From: Rhodobacter sp.
GTDB lineage: Bacteria > Pseudomonadota > Alphaproteobacteria > Rhodobacterales > Rhodobacteraceae
Direction of reading: 5' to 3'
Assembly: GCA_030065095.1 (NCBI GenBank)
Contig: JASJDP010000003.1
Coordinates: 42,858-106,857, forward strand
Length of the DNA: 64,000 bases
The position numbers and the translations under genes were made by a program. Positions 34,886 through 44,114 of this stretch are shown piece after piece. The first letter of the stretch is position 1. Every line of letters starts with the position of its first letter. Under the pieces are notes generated by a model, which was given only the letters and a program-made list of their open reading frames with translations, was not told the origin of the DNA and made no database searches.

Positions 34886-36195
34886 CCTGCCTTTCCTTCG
34901 GCCAGGATCGAGGGCTCGCGCCTGGCCGCACAGCGGCCCTGGGGGCAAATGCGGCAACTGGTGCCGATCTGCAGCACCGGCAGACCGGACACCGGAGCAC
35001 GGTCGGCGGGCAGCATCAGCATGGTTGCCTCGAACACCGTGGGCGTATCGAACCCCGCCGGGCTTGCCGGCTGGCTGACGGCGTAGGTGAGAAAGCGGAC
35101 AGGGTCGCGGCCCGACATCTCAACCAGAGCCCGGACCGGGGTCACCGGCCGGCTGAGCGCCTGGTAAAGCGGCCAGAGCGGGCAGGCCGCGCCAAACCGT
35201 GGCAGCGGAAATCCTTCGACCGGCTTGCGGAAGGTCAGCGCGCCCGACCCGTCGCAGATCACCAGCCCGAAACATCCCGTGGCGTCCTCGGGCAATGAGG
35301 CCAACCGCCGCAGAACGGCGGCCAGATCGGCACCGAACCGGTCGGCAAGCCGCGCCGGATCGTAATCCAGTGCCTCGGCCGCGTCGCGGAACTCTGCCAG
35401 CGGCATCTTCACCGCGTCCGCCCGGTACCGCTCCAGCCACGCCGCCGCCAGATCGCGCCCGGCTTGCGTTGCCAGCGGTTCTGCCCCCCGCACAAGCGCT
35501 TCGGCCGATACCGGCAATGCGCGTTCCATCTCTGCGATGTGATAGCCCTGCGCCTTCAGCCAGGCTTCGAGTTCTTCCTGTGGGGACCCCGCACCCGTCT
35601 CGGCCTCCGACGCCGTGTCGAGATAGGTCACCAGCGCGCGCGAGCTTTCCACCAGACGCTGGCTGTCCTCATGGATATTGCGGTGGAACCGGTCGCGCCA
35701 TTCCGGTTCGACCTCGCCGGGCTCGACCAGAATCGAGGCGGCGGAGTTGATCGACGTCACCGTGCTCAAAAGCTCGTGCAGCGAAGCGGCCAGATGCGGG
35801 TCATGCGCCATCCGGTCGGTGAGCGTTTCGATGGTGCGCTCCAGCCGTCCGATGCGGCGGTGCTGGCTGGCCACCAGGTCCGCCCAGCCCGGAAAACGGC
35901 CGGCGAATTCCTCGACCCGCGCGGCTTCGGTCTGGACATCCGCCGACCGGGCCGAGGCATCGCGAAGCGTGCTGATCAATTCGGCCTCTGCACCTTCGGC
36001 CAGGACCGCGGGATCGACGTCCAGCGCTCGGGCCAGATCGACCAGCAGTTTGCCGCCGATTCTGCGCTTGTTGTGTTCGATGAGATTGAGATAGGCGGCC
36101 GAGATGCCGACCGTTCGCGCTAACGCCGCCTGCTTGAGGCCAAGCATGGCGCGGCGTTCGCGGATTCGGCTGCCGGTCAGGGCGCGTGCGGGCAT
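34882..36195 (-). CDS. ScfR-type short-chain fatty acyl-CoA regulator (XRE family)
   Basis: A 437-residue regulator. N-terminal HTH (residues 8-60) IRERRAMLGLKQAALARTVGISAAYLNLIEHNKRRIGG, then a long alpha-helical middle (about 100-230) and the DUF2083-type C-terminal region. The end contains GTSCRICPQGRCAARREPS, cysteines 414, 417 and 422, a possible metal or Fe-S site typical of the family. ScfR proteins (RamB, PccR) bind short-chain acyl-CoA and control acetate or propionyl-CoA use. It is divergent from the ABC transporter plus acs operon, a fitting target. Confidence 0.9.
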   Translation of the reverse strand: MPARALTGSRIRERRAMLGLKQAALARTVGISAAYLNLIEHNKRRIGGKLLVDLARALDVDPAVLAEGAEAELISTLRDASARSADVQTEAARVEEFAGRFPGWADLVASQHRRIGRLERTIETLTDRMAHDPHLAASLHELLSTVTSINSAASILVEPGEVEPEWRDRFHRNIHEDSQRLVESSRALVTYLDTASEAETGAGSPQEELEAWLKAQGYHIAEMERALPVSAEALVRGAEPLATQAGRDLAAAWLERYRADAVKMPLAEFRDAAEALDYDPARLADRFGADLAAVLRRLASLPEDATGCFGLVICDGSGALTFRKPVEGFPLPRFGAACPLWPLYQALSRPVTPVRALVEMSGRDPVRFLTYAVSQPASPAGFDTPTVFEATMLMLPADRAPVSGLPVLQIGTSCRICPQGRCAARREPSILAEGKAG

Positions 36196-36244
36196 CGGCT
36201 AACCCTTCTGAATCTTAACGGTTTCCGCGACGGCAAGAAAACTT

Positions 36245-36358
36245 CTTTACAGTCCATCGCTGCATCTTGTGTATTACTTTACAGAATTTTCGTTCTGTCA
36301 AAAGGTCTTATTGAGTAGTTTTCGAACCCGCAGCATTAATGGCAACATCCTGTAAAAG
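36245..36358. promoter_or_regulatory. Repeated CTTTACAG sites between scfR and the ABC operon
   Basis: CTTTACAG occurs twice in direct order (36245-36252, 36277-36284) and twice inverted, CTGTCAAAAG (36295-36304) and CTGTAAAAG (36350-36358). The second and third form an imperfect palindrome with a 10-base centre. Half-sites reported for ScfR proteins are of the TTTGCAA kind, and these TTTACAG copies are a plausible variant. They lie in the divergent promoter region (36196-36417), which is AT-rich compared with its surroundings. Confidence 0.5.
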
Positions 36359-36417
36359 GGGTGTGGTGGGGCCGGAGGAGGCGCCTGCCGCAACGTTCAC
36401 GTAACGGGAGGATATTC

Positions 36418-37767
36418 ATGTCCAAAACCACTCTCACGCGTCGCGGCGTTCTAAAGACCGGCACCCTTGCCGGCGGCGCGCTGGCGATGCCCACGATCTT
36501 CACCGGCGCATCCTGGGCCGGCAGCCACACAGGCTTTACCAACGCCCCCGGCGACAGCGAAGTCACGCTGGGCTTCAACGTGCCCCAGTCCGGGCCCTAT
36601 GCCGACGAGGGCGCCGACGAGCTGCGCGCCTACGAACTGGCGGTCGAACACCTGAATGGCGGCGGCGACGGCGGGATGATCCCGACGTTTTCGTCCAAGA
36701 CCCTTGACGGCACCGGTATCCTGGGCCGCGAGGTAAAGTACGTCACCGGCGACACCCAGACCAAGTCGGACGCCGCCCGCGCCTCGGCCCGGTCGATGAT
36801 CGAAAAGGACGGCGCCATCATGATCACCGGCGGCTCGTCCTCGGGCGTGGCCGTGGCCGTGCAGGCGCTCTGCCAGGAAGCCGGCGTGATCTTCATGGCG
36901 GGCCTGACCCATTCCAACGACACCACCGGCAAGGACAAGAAGGCCAACGGCTTCCGCCACTTCTTCAACTCCTACATGTCCGGCGCCGCGCTCGCCCCGA
37001 TCCTGGGCGACAACTACGGCACCGACCGCAAGGCCTATCACCTGACCGCCGACTACAACTGGGGCTACACCACCGAAGAGGCGGTGCGGAACTCGACCGA
37101 AGCGATCGGCTGGGAAACCGTCGCGGCGGTGAAAACCCCGCTGACGCAGACCGACTTCTCGTCCTACATCGCGCCGGTTCTGCAGTCGGGCGCCGACGTG
37201 CTGGTCCTGAACCACTACGGCGGCAACATGGTGAACTCGCTGACCAACGCGGTGCAGTTCGGCCTGCGCGAGAAAGAGGTCAACGGCAAGAACTTCGAAA
37301 TCGTCGTGCCGCTTTATTCGCGCCTGATGGCCCGCGGTGCCGGCGAGAACGTTAAGGGCATCTTCGGCTCGACGAACTGGCACTGGTCGCTGCAGGACGA
37401 GGGATCCAAGGCCTTCGTGAAGTCCTTCGGCACCAAGTACGGCTTCCCGCCGAGCCAGGCGGCACACACCGTGTACTGCCAGACGCTGCTCTATGCCGAC
37501 GCCGTGAACCGCGCCGGTTCGTTCAACCCCTGCGCCGTGGTCGAGGCCCTGGAAGGCTTCGAATTCGACGGCCTCGGCAACGGCCCGACGCTCTACCGCG
37601 CCGAGGATCACCAGTGCTTCAAGGATGTGCTCGTTGTGAAGGGGAAGGAAAACCCGACCTCTGAATTCGACCTTCTGGAAATCGTCGAGGTTACCCCGGT
37701 CGCACAGGTCACCTACGACGCGTCGATCTTCGGCGGCGAACTGGGCGCCTGCAACCCGGGCGCATAA
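36418..37767 (+). CDS. HAAT-type ABC transporter substrate-binding protein (Tat signal)
   Basis: A 449-residue periplasmic binding protein of the branched-chain amino acid/urea (type I) family. N-terminal TLTRRGVLKTGTLAGGALAMP is a twin-arginine signal with a predicted cleavage near residue 35. Mature part shows VTLGFNVPQSGPYADEGADELRAYELAVEHLN and AIMITGGSSSGVAVAVQALC, the usual ligand-pocket stretches. GGGAGG box before ATG 36418. It leads the five-gene transporter set that ends in acs. Substrate is not known; the acs neighbour and ScfR regulator point to a short-chain acid or an acid-amide. Confidence 0.92.
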   Translation: MSKTTLTRRGVLKTGTLAGGALAMPTIFTGASWAGSHTGFTNAPGDSEVTLGFNVPQSGPYADEGADELRAYELAVEHLNGGGDGGMIPTFSSKTLDGTGILGREVKYVTGDTQTKSDAARASARSMIEKDGAIMITGGSSSGVAVAVQALCQEAGVIFMAGLTHSNDTTGKDKKANGFRHFFNSYMSGAALAPILGDNYGTDRKAYHLTADYNWGYTTEEAVRNSTEAIGWETVAAVKTPLTQTDFSSYIAPVLQSGADVLVLNHYGGNMVNSLTNAVQFGLREKEVNGKNFEIVVPLYSRLMARGAGENVKGIFGSTNWHWSLQDEGSKAFVKSFGTKYGFPPSQAAHTVYCQTLLYADAVNRAGSFNPCAVVEALEGFEFDGLGNGPTLYRAEDHQCFKDVLVVKGKENPTSEFDLLEIVEVTPVAQVTYDASIFGGELGACNPGA

Positions 37768-37777
37768 ACGACAAAGC

Positions 37778-37852
37778 CGGGCGGGGCAGCTCCGCCCGTC
37801 ACTCCCCGCGTCCCGCCGCCGGCGGGACGCATCCCCCGGGCCCGACGCCCGG
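37778..37852 (+). promoter_or_regulatory. Three consecutive hairpins between SBP and permease genes
   Basis: Stem 1: CGGGCGG/CCGCCCG (37778-37784, 37792-37798). Stem 2: CGTCCCGCC/GGCGGGACG (37809-37817, 37821-37829), perfect 9 pairs. Stem 3: CCGGGC/GCCCGG (37836-37841, 37847-37852). No T-run follows any of them. They likely protect the 3' end of the abundant SBP message or reduce read-through into the permease genes, as is common for ABC operons. Confidence 0.6.
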
Positions 37853-37886
37853 CTGATGATTTCCCGGCAAACCGAAAGGTGGGGAC

Positions 37887-38918
37887 ATGGACGCCATTAT
37901 TCTTCAGATCCTGAACGGCCTCGACAAGGGCTCGGCCTATGCCCTCATCGCGCTTGGCCTGACGCTCATCTTCGGCACGCTCGGCGTGGTGAACTTCGCC
38001 CACGGGGCGCTGTTCATGATCGGCGCCTTCTGCGCCGTGACGCTGCAGCGGATCCTGACGCTGAGCTACCAGGTGATCGACGAGACCAAGACCGATTTCC
38101 TCGGCAACCCGCTGAAGGTGGACGTACCCTACGTGCAAGCCTGGTTCGGAGAAGCCGCCGGAGCGGCGATCATCGACTGGGCCGTCCCGTTGGCGATTCT
38201 GTTCGCGATCCCGATCATGATCGGCGTCGGCTTCATCATGGAACGCGGCCTCATCAAGCATTTCTACAAGCGACCGCATGCCGACCAGATCCTCGTGACC
38301 TTCGGCCTGGCCATCGTGCTGCAGGAGGTCATCAAGTATTTCTACGGCGCCAACCCGATCCCGACGCCGGCACCGGACGCCTTTGCGGGCAGCTTCGATT
38401 TCGGCGCGCTTCTGGGCTTTGCCGAGAACACGATCATCTACCCCTACTGGCGGCTGGTGTATTTCGTCTTCTCGCTGGTCATCATCGGCGCGGTATTCGC
38501 CTTCCTGCAGTTCACCACCTTCGGCATGGTGGTCCGCGCCGGCATGGCCGACCGCGAGACGGTGGGGCTTCTGGGCATCAACATCGACAAGCGGTTCACC
38601 ATCATGTTCGGCATCGCCGCCGCTGTCGCCGGTCTGGCGGGCGTGATGTACACGCCGATCAACTCGCCCAACTACCACATGGGCATGGACTTTCTGGTCC
38701 TGAGCTTCGTCGTGGTCGTCGTCGGCGGCATGGGTTCGCTGCCCGGCGCGGTGCTGGCGGGCTTCCTGCTCGGCATTCTCGAAAGCTTCGCCTCGATGAA
38801 AGAGGTCATCGACCTCATTCCCGGCATCAACCAGATCATTATCTACCTGGTCGCCATCATCATTCTGCTGACCCGTCCGCGGGGCCTGATGGGCCGCAAG
38901 GGCGTGATGGAGGAATAA
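37887..38918 (+). CDS. HAAT-type ABC transporter permease (LivH-like)
   Basis: A 343-residue inner-membrane permease with about eight helices. The start DAIILQILNGLDKGSAYALIALGLTLIFGTLGVVNFAHGALFM is the LivH/UrtB hallmark, as is the loop AGMADRETVGLLGINIDKRFTIMF before the last helices. It carries a lengthened segment between residues 55 and 75 (YQVIDETKTDFLGNPLKVDVP). It forms the channel with the LivM-like protein, 3 bases downstream. Confidence 0.93.
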   Translation: MDAIILQILNGLDKGSAYALIALGLTLIFGTLGVVNFAHGALFMIGAFCAVTLQRILTLSYQVIDETKTDFLGNPLKVDVPYVQAWFGEAAGAAIIDWAVPLAILFAIPIMIGVGFIMERGLIKHFYKRPHADQILVTFGLAIVLQEVIKYFYGANPIPTPAPDAFAGSFDFGALLGFAENTIIYPYWRLVYFVFSLVIIGAVFAFLQFTTFGMVVRAGMADRETVGLLGINIDKRFTIMFGIAAAVAGLAGVMYTPINSPNYHMGMDFLVLSFVVVVVGGMGSLPGAVLAGFLLGILESFASMKEVIDLIPGINQIIIYLVAIIILLTRPRGLMGRKGVMEE

Positions 38919-38921
38919 GCC

Positions 38922-40139
38922 ATGCTTGGACTCGGCAAGAAAGACACCACCCTGTTCCTGATCGTGGCGGTGCTGACAATGCTCGCCCCCTTCATCCTGA
39001 ATCCGTTCCCCGAAGGGTCGGAACTGGCGCAGTTCAACGCAGGTTATCCCGACCTGATGCAGCGCTTCGTGATCTTCGGGATCTTCGCGATCGGCTTCAA
39101 CATCCTGTTCGGCCTGACCGGGTATCTGAGCTTCGGTCACGCCGCCTTCCTCGGGGTCGGCTCCTACGCGGCGATCTGGTCGATGAAGCTGTTCACGCTG
39201 AACATCGTCCCCTCGATCATCTTCGCCGTGATCGTCGCGGGTCTCTTCGCGGTGGTGGTGGGTTATATCTCGCTGCGGCGGACGGGGATCTATTTTTCGA
39301 TCCTGACGCTGGCCTTCGCGCAGATGTCCTATGCGCTGGCCTACTCGGTCCTGACCCCGATCACCGGCGGCGAGACCGGGCTGCAGATCAAGGCCACGGA
39401 CACGCCGCTTCTGTCGAACCTGGCGGAGGGCGAGATCGGCCGCGCCAATCTCTTCGGCCTCGAGATGCGTACCAGCCTCGAGGTCGGCGCGGGCAGCTGG
39501 CTGTGGACCTTCAATACCGGCTACTACGTTGCGGCAGTCGTGATGCTCCTGGCCTTCTACATTGCGATCCGCATCTTCCGCTCGCCCTTCGGCATGATGC
39601 TGCGCGCGGTCAAGTCGAACCAGCAGCGGGTGAACTACACCGGCCTGAACTCCAAGCCCTACACGCTGGCGGCCTTCGTGATCTCGGGCATGTATGCCGG
39701 TCTGGCCGGCGGCCTGATGGTGGCGATGGACACCCAGGTGGGCCCCGAACGGATGTTCTGGACCGCCTCGGGCGAGGTCGTGCTGATGACCATCCTCGGC
39801 GGCGCCGGCACGCTGATCGGCCCGGTTCTGGGTGCGGGCCTGATCAAATACATGGAAAACATCATCTCGAAGATCAACTCGAGCATCCTGCACGACTGGT
39901 TCGCCTTCCTGCCGGACGGGCTCGAAGACGCGGTGGTGTTCATGATCTATCCCTTCATCGGCAAGGGCTGGCACCTGACGCTGGGGATCGTGTTCATGCT
40001 GGTCGTGATCTTCCTGCCCGGCGGCCTGGTCGAAGGCGGTCAGCGCATCGCGCGGATCTTCGGCAAGAAGAAAAAGACCACCGGTTCGGGCGACGACCCC
40101 GAGCATCACCCGCAGCCTGCCCCGCATGTGGGCGAGTAA
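38922..40139 (+). CDS. HAAT-type ABC transporter permease (LivM-like)
   Basis: A 405-residue permease. Early helices show [37 protein letters not shown], the LivM signature. The C-terminal loop after the last helix is charged ([26 protein letters not shown]), longer than usual. It ends 14 bases before the first ATPase gene. Partner of the LivH-like protein at 37887. Confidence 0.93.
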   Translation: MLGLGKKDTTLFLIVAVLTMLAPFILNPFPEGSELAQFNAGYPDLMQRFVIFGIFAIGFNILFGLTGYLSFGHAAFLGVGSYAAIWSMKLFTLNIVPSIIFAVIVAGLFAVVVGYISLRRTGIYFSILTLAFAQMSYALAYSVLTPITGGETGLQIKATDTPLLSNLAEGEIGRANLFGLEMRTSLEVGAGSWLWTFNTGYYVAAVVMLLAFYIAIRIFRSPFGMMLRAVKSNQQRVNYTGLNSKPYTLAAFVISGMYAGLAGGLMVAMDTQVGPERMFWTASGEVVLMTILGGAGTLIGPVLGAGLIKYMENIISKINSSILHDWFAFLPDGLEDAVVFMIYPFIGKGWHLTLGIVFMLVVIFLPGGLVEGGQRIARIFGKKKKTTGSGDDPEHHPQPAPHVGE

Positions 40140-40153
40140 GGAGGGCCTGAGAC

Positions 40154-40909
40154 ATGGGTATCCTTGAAGTCAAAGGCGTCAACAAGCGCTTCGGCGGCCT
40201 GCAGGCGCTCGGCGACGTGAACCTCTCGGTCAACGAGAACTCGGTCCACGCGATCATCGGGCCGAACGGCGCGGGCAAGTCCACCCTGCTGAACTGCCTG
40301 GTGGGCAAGCTGATCCCCGACACCGGCTCGGTCATGTTCGACGGCCAGTCGGTGCTGGGCCGCAAGCCGCACGAGATCAACCAGATGGGCATCAGCCGCG
40401 TGTTCCAGACGCCCGAGATCTTCGCCGATCTCACCGTCTTGGAAAACGTCATGATCCCCTGTTTCGCCAAGCGGGACGGCGCGTTCCGGATGCACGCCAT
40501 CGAGTCGGTCGCCAACGAACGGTCGATCAACGAAATGGCCGAGGAGATGCTGGCGGATGTGAACATGCTGGAACGCCGGCACGATCACGCCGGCTCGCTG
40601 TCCCGGGGCGACAAGCGGCGGCTCGAGATCGCCATGTGCCTGGTGCAGCAGCCGCGGCTGCTGCTGCTGGACGAACCGACGGCGGGGATGGCGCGGGCCG
40701 ATACCAACAACACCATCGACCTGCTGAAGGAAATCCACGACAAGCGCGACATCACCATCGCGATCATCGAGCATGACATGCACGTGGTCTTCAGCCTCGC
40801 GCAGCGGATCACCGTTCTGGCCCAGGGCACGCCCCTGGTCGAGGACACGCCCGACAACATCAAGGGCCACCCGAAGGTCCGCGAAGCCTATCTTGGGGAG
40901 GCGCACTGA
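40154..40909 (+). CDS. HAAT-type ABC transporter ATPase (LivG-like)
   Basis: A 251-residue ATPase. Walker A is GPNGAGKST (about residue 36-44); Walker B is RLLLLDEPTAGMA; the switch histidine is in AIIEHDMHVVFSLA. The signature motif is LSRGDKRRLEIA where LSGGQ or LSYGQQR would be normal, so the second glycine pair and glutamine are changed. This may affect ATP hydrolysis rate or be a lineage feature. The last base of its stop is the first of the next start (TGATG), so the two ATPases are coupled. Confidence 0.92.
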   Translation: MGILEVKGVNKRFGGLQALGDVNLSVNENSVHAIIGPNGAGKSTLLNCLVGKLIPDTGSVMFDGQSVLGRKPHEINQMGISRVFQTPEIFADLTVLENVMIPCFAKRDGAFRMHAIESVANERSINEMAEEMLADVNMLERRHDHAGSLSRGDKRRLEIAMCLVQQPRLLLLDEPTAGMARADTNNTIDLLKEIHDKRDITIAIIEHDMHVVFSLAQRITVLAQGTPLVEDTPDNIKGHPKVREAYLGEAH

Positions 40910-41694
40910 TGACGCTGATCGAAGACACCAAGACCAAGCAGTACGAAAAGCCCGACTTTTCCAAGTTCGAGAACAAGGCCGCCACCGCGCCCGCCTATTT
41001 CTCGGTCTACGATCTGCACGCCTATTACGGCGAAAGCTATATCGTGCAGGGCGTCAGCTTTACCGTGCACGAGGGCGAGATCCTGGCGCTGCTCGGCCGT
41101 AACGGCGCGGGCAAGACCTCGACCTTACGCGCCATCGCCAGGCTCGACAGCCCGCAGGCGACCCATGGCGAGATCTGGCTGGACCACAAGCACCTGCACA
41201 CGATGAACAGCCACCAGGCCGCCATCGCGGGCATCCAGCTGGTGCCGGAAGACCGGCGCATCATCCCCGGCCTGACGGTCGAGGAAAACCTGCAACTGGC
41301 GCAGATCATCGAGCCCATCGGCTGGTCGCTCGAACGCGTCTACGAGCTCTTCCCCCGCCTCGGCGAGCGCCGCAAGCAAGAGGGCGTGACGCTGTCGGGC
41401 GGCGAACAGCAGATGCTGGCCATCGCGCGCGCTCTGTGCCGGGACATCAAGGTGCTCCTGCTGGACGAACCGTATGAGGGCCTCGCCCCCGTCATCGTCG
41501 ACGAGATCGAGAAGACGCTGAACATCATCAAGGAACAGGGTATCACCACGGTGATCGTCGAACAGAATGCGATCCGCGCGCTGATGCTCGCCGATCGCGC
41601 GGTGATCCTGGACACCGGCACCGTGGTGTTCGACGGAACCGCGCAGGACGTTCTCGACAACGAGGCGCTGCGCGCCGAATACCTCGCCATCTGA
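40909..41694 (+). CDS. HAAT-type ABC transporter ATPase (LivF-like)
   Basis: A 261-residue ATPase. Walker [16 protein letters not shown], signature [15 protein letters not shown], Walker [14 protein letters not shown], switch [12 protein letters not shown] 30-residue N-terminal extension ([27 protein letters not shown]) precedes the usual LivF start, unusual for the family and possibly a docking segment. Forms the ATPase dimer with the LivG-like protein. Confidence 0.92.
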   Translation: MTLIEDTKTKQYEKPDFSKFENKAATAPAYFSVYDLHAYYGESYIVQGVSFTVHEGEILALLGRNGAGKTSTLRAIARLDSPQATHGEIWLDHKHLHTMNSHQAAIAGIQLVPEDRRIIPGLTVEENLQLAQIIEPIGWSLERVYELFPRLGERRKQEGVTLSGGEQQMLAIARALCRDIKVLLLDEPYEGLAPVIVDEIEKTLNIIKEQGITTVIVEQNAIRALMLADRAVILDTGTVVFDGTAQDVLDNEALRAEYLAI

Positions 41695-41703
41695 CGAAAA
41701 GCG

Positions 41704-41735
41704 CGGGCGGTTTTGGCCTGGATCAAAGCCGCCCG
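41704..41735 (+). promoter_or_regulatory. Hairpin between transporter and acs genes
   Basis: CGGGCGGTTTTG (41704-41715) pairs with CAAAGCCGCCCG (41724-41735) apart from one G-T pair, with an 8-base loop. No T-run. It may attenuate transcription between the ABC genes and acs, or act as an mRNA-stabilising stem. Confidence 0.5.
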
Positions 41736-41825
41736 CCCCACGCAGCGATAAGGCCGGGCACACGGCCAACCAGACTTCCCTGCCGCAGCCCCCGCACGGC
41801 AGGGCAAACGGGACGGAGACCACCC

Positions 41826-43775
41826 ATGATTGAACATGCCGACGAGATCCACAAACCCTCGGACGACTTCGTCGCGGGCGCAAAGATCGACGCCGCCAAG
41901 TACAAGGAAATGTACGACGCGTCCGTCGCCGACCCCGAGGCGTTTTGGGGCGAGGCGGGCAAGCGGCTCGACTGGATCACGCCCTACACCAAGGTGAAGA
42001 ACACCACCTTCGAATACCCCAATGTCTCGATCAAATGGTTCGAGGATGGCGAACTGAACGTCTCGGCCAACTGCGTCGACCGGCACCTGGCTACGCGCGG
42101 CGACCAGACCGCGATCATCTGGGAAAGCGACGACCCCGAGATCGCCAAGCACATCACCTATAACGAACTGCACGAAAACGTCTGCAAGCTGGCCAATGTC
42201 TACAAGGCGCTCGGCGTCGGCAAGGGCGACCGCGTGGTGCTGTACCTGCCGATGATCCCCGAAGCGGCCTATGCCATGCTGGCCTGCACCCGCATCGGCG
42301 CGGTGCATTCCATCGTCTTCGCCGGCTTCTCGCCCGAGGCGCTGGCCGCCCGGATCGAGGGCTGCGGCGCGAAGCTTTTGATCACCGCCGACCAGGCGCC
42401 GCGCGGCGGCCGCAACACGCCGCTCAAGACCAACGCCGACAGGGCGCTGGAGATCTGCGGCGACGTGCAGACCCTGGTGGTCGAGCGCACCGGCGCCGAG
42501 GTGCCGATGAAGGACGGACGCGACCACAGCTATGCCCATCACATGGCCCAGGCCGGCGCCGACTGCCCGTCCGAGCCGATGAATGCCGAGGACCCGCTCT
42601 TTATCCTCTACACCTCGGGCTCCACCGGCAAACCCAAGGGCGTCGTGCACACCACCGGCGGCTATCTGCTATATGCCGCGATGACCCATGAGTACGTCTT
42701 CGACTACCACGACGGCGACATCTTCTGGTGCACCGCCGATGTCGGCTGGGTCACCGGCCACAGCTATATCGTCTACGGCCCGCTGGCCAACGGCGCCACC
42801 ACGCTGATGTTTGAAGGCGTGCCCACCTACCCCGATGCCGGCCGGTTCTGGGCGGTCTGCGAAAAGCATAAAGTGAACCAGTTCTACACCGCGCCCACCG
42901 CGATCCGCGCGCTGATGGGCAAGGGCACCGAGTTCGTCGCGCCCTACGATCTGTCGTCGATCAAGGTACTCGGCACCGTGGGCGAACCGATCAACCCCGA
43001 AGCCTGGGTCTGGTACAACGACAACGTCGGCAAGGGGAACGCGCCCATCGTCGACACCTGGTGGCAGACCGAAACCGGCGGCCATCTGCTGACCCCGCTG
43101 CCCGGTGCGATCCCGACCAAGCCCGGCTCGGCCACCCTGCCCTTCTTCGGCGTCCAGCCGGTGATCCTCGACCCGCAATCCGGCGCCGAGATCGCCGAGA
43201 CCGAGGCCGAAGGCGTGCTGTGCATCAAGGACAGCTGGCCCGGCCAGATGCGCACCGTTTTCGGCGATCACGACCGGTTCGTCGCGACCTATTTCAGCGA
43301 TTACAAGGGCTACTACTTCTCGGGCGACGGCTGCCGCCGCGACGCCGACGGCTATTACTGGATCACCGGCCGCGTCGACGACGTGATCAATGTCTCGGGC
43401 CACCGGATGGGCACCGCCGAAGTCGAAAGCGCCCTGGTCGCGCATCCGAAAGTGTCCGAGGCCGCCGTTGTCGGATACCCGCACGAGGTCAAGGGCCAGG
43501 GCATCTATTGCTACGTCACCCTGATGGCGGGCGAGGAATATACCGACGATCTGCGTACCGAGCTGCGCAACTGGGTCCGCAAGGAAATCGGCCCCATCGC
43601 CTCGCCCGACCTCATCCAGTGGGCCCCGGGCCTGCCCAAGACCCGCTCGGGCAAAATCATGCGCCGCATCCTGCGCAAGATCGCCGAGAACGACTATGGC
43701 GCCTTGGGCGACACCTCGACGCTGGCCGAGCCGCAGGTGGTGGACGACCTGATCGAGAACCGGATGAACCGGTAG
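41826..43775 (+). CDS. acs: Acetate-CoA ligase (acetyl-CoA synthetase)
   Basis: A 649-residue AMP-forming enzyme that makes acetyl-CoA from acetate, ATP and CoA. Visible: [23 protein letters not shown] (P-loop), [10 protein letters not shown] (acetate pocket with the conserved Trp), the hinge [20 protein letters not shown] and the regulatory lysine Lys610 in [14 protein letters not shown], the site acetylated in bacterial Acs. Last gene of the ABC operon and followed by a strong terminator. A transporter directly upstream suggests that imported substrate (acetate or a close relative) is activated here. Confidence 0.96.
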   Translation: MIEHADEIHKPSDDFVAGAKIDAAKYKEMYDASVADPEAFWGEAGKRLDWITPYTKVKNTTFEYPNVSIKWFEDGELNVSANCVDRHLATRGDQTAIIWESDDPEIAKHITYNELHENVCKLANVYKALGVGKGDRVVLYLPMIPEAAYAMLACTRIGAVHSIVFAGFSPEALAARIEGCGAKLLITADQAPRGGRNTPLKTNADRALEICGDVQTLVVERTGAEVPMKDGRDHSYAHHMAQAGADCPSEPMNAEDPLFILYTSGSTGKPKGVVHTTGGYLLYAAMTHEYVFDYHDGDIFWCTADVGWVTGHSYIVYGPLANGATTLMFEGVPTYPDAGRFWAVCEKHKVNQFYTAPTAIRALMGKGTEFVAPYDLSSIKVLGTVGEPINPEAWVWYNDNVGKGNAPIVDTWWQTETGGHLLTPLPGAIPTKPGSATLPFFGVQPVILDPQSGAEIAETEAEGVLCIKDSWPGQMRTVFGDHDRFVATYFSDYKGYYFSGDGCRRDADGYYWITGRVDDVINVSGHRMGTAEVESALVAHPKVSEAAVVGYPHEVKGQGIYCYVTLMAGEEYTDDLRTELRNWVRKEIGPIASPDLIQWAPGLPKTRSGKIMRRILRKIAENDYGALGDTSTLAEPQVVDDLIENRMNR

Positions 43776-43803
43776 GCGCAAAAGCTCTGAACCCGACACT
43801 TGG

Positions 43804-43830
43804 AAACCGGCGCCTTCGGGCGCCGGTTTT
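43804..43830 (+). terminator. Intrinsic terminator after acs
   Basis: Stem AAACCGGCGCC (43804-43814) / GGCGCCGGTTT (43819-43829), TTCG loop, followed by TTTCATTT. Twenty-nine bases after the acs stop. Confidence 0.9.
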
Positions 43831-43910
43831 TCATTTGATCTCGCTCATGGTGCCAAAACCCGGAAAAAGCAAAAGAACGACGTCGGGATTATGCAAGGGG
43901 GAGATGGGCA

Positions 43911-44114
43911 ATGGCTACTAGAGCTCGGAACGCAATCTACGAATGCGGCTATTGCGGCGCCCAGTTCGGAACTGCCAAGGACTGCCAGGACCACAAGAAG
44001 GAATGCAAGAAAGAGTACGAACAAGAGCACGCCAAGTGCCGTAAATGCGGCCACTGGTACCACAAGGACGAATTGGGTGCGCATTATATCGGCTGCCAAG
44101 GAACTGGCGAGTAG
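43911..44114 (+). CDS. Small double zinc-finger protein (two C2HC fingers)
   Basis: A 67-residue basic protein with two zinc-finger-like units. Finger 1: Cys12-x2-Cys15-x12-His28-x3-Cys32. Finger 2: Cys43-x2-Cys46-x11-His58-x3-Cys62. The linker between them (KKEYEQEHAK) is highly charged. GGGGGAGATGG precedes ATG 43911. The C2HC spacing is closer to eukaryotic TAZ/CCHC-like or Ros-type fingers than to common bacterial ribbons, but no family can be named. Potential roles: nucleic-acid binding or protein contact. It stands alone after the acs terminator. Confidence 0.75.
   Translation: MATRARNAIYECGYCGAQFGTAKDCQDHKKECKKEYEQEHAKCRKCGHWYHKDELGAHYIGCQGTGE

Noticed and set aside
37713..40127. 804-codon minus-strand frame opposite the two permease genes
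   Set aside because: Highly charged, low-complexity translation typical of antisense frames in high-GC DNA; the plus-strand permeases are certain.
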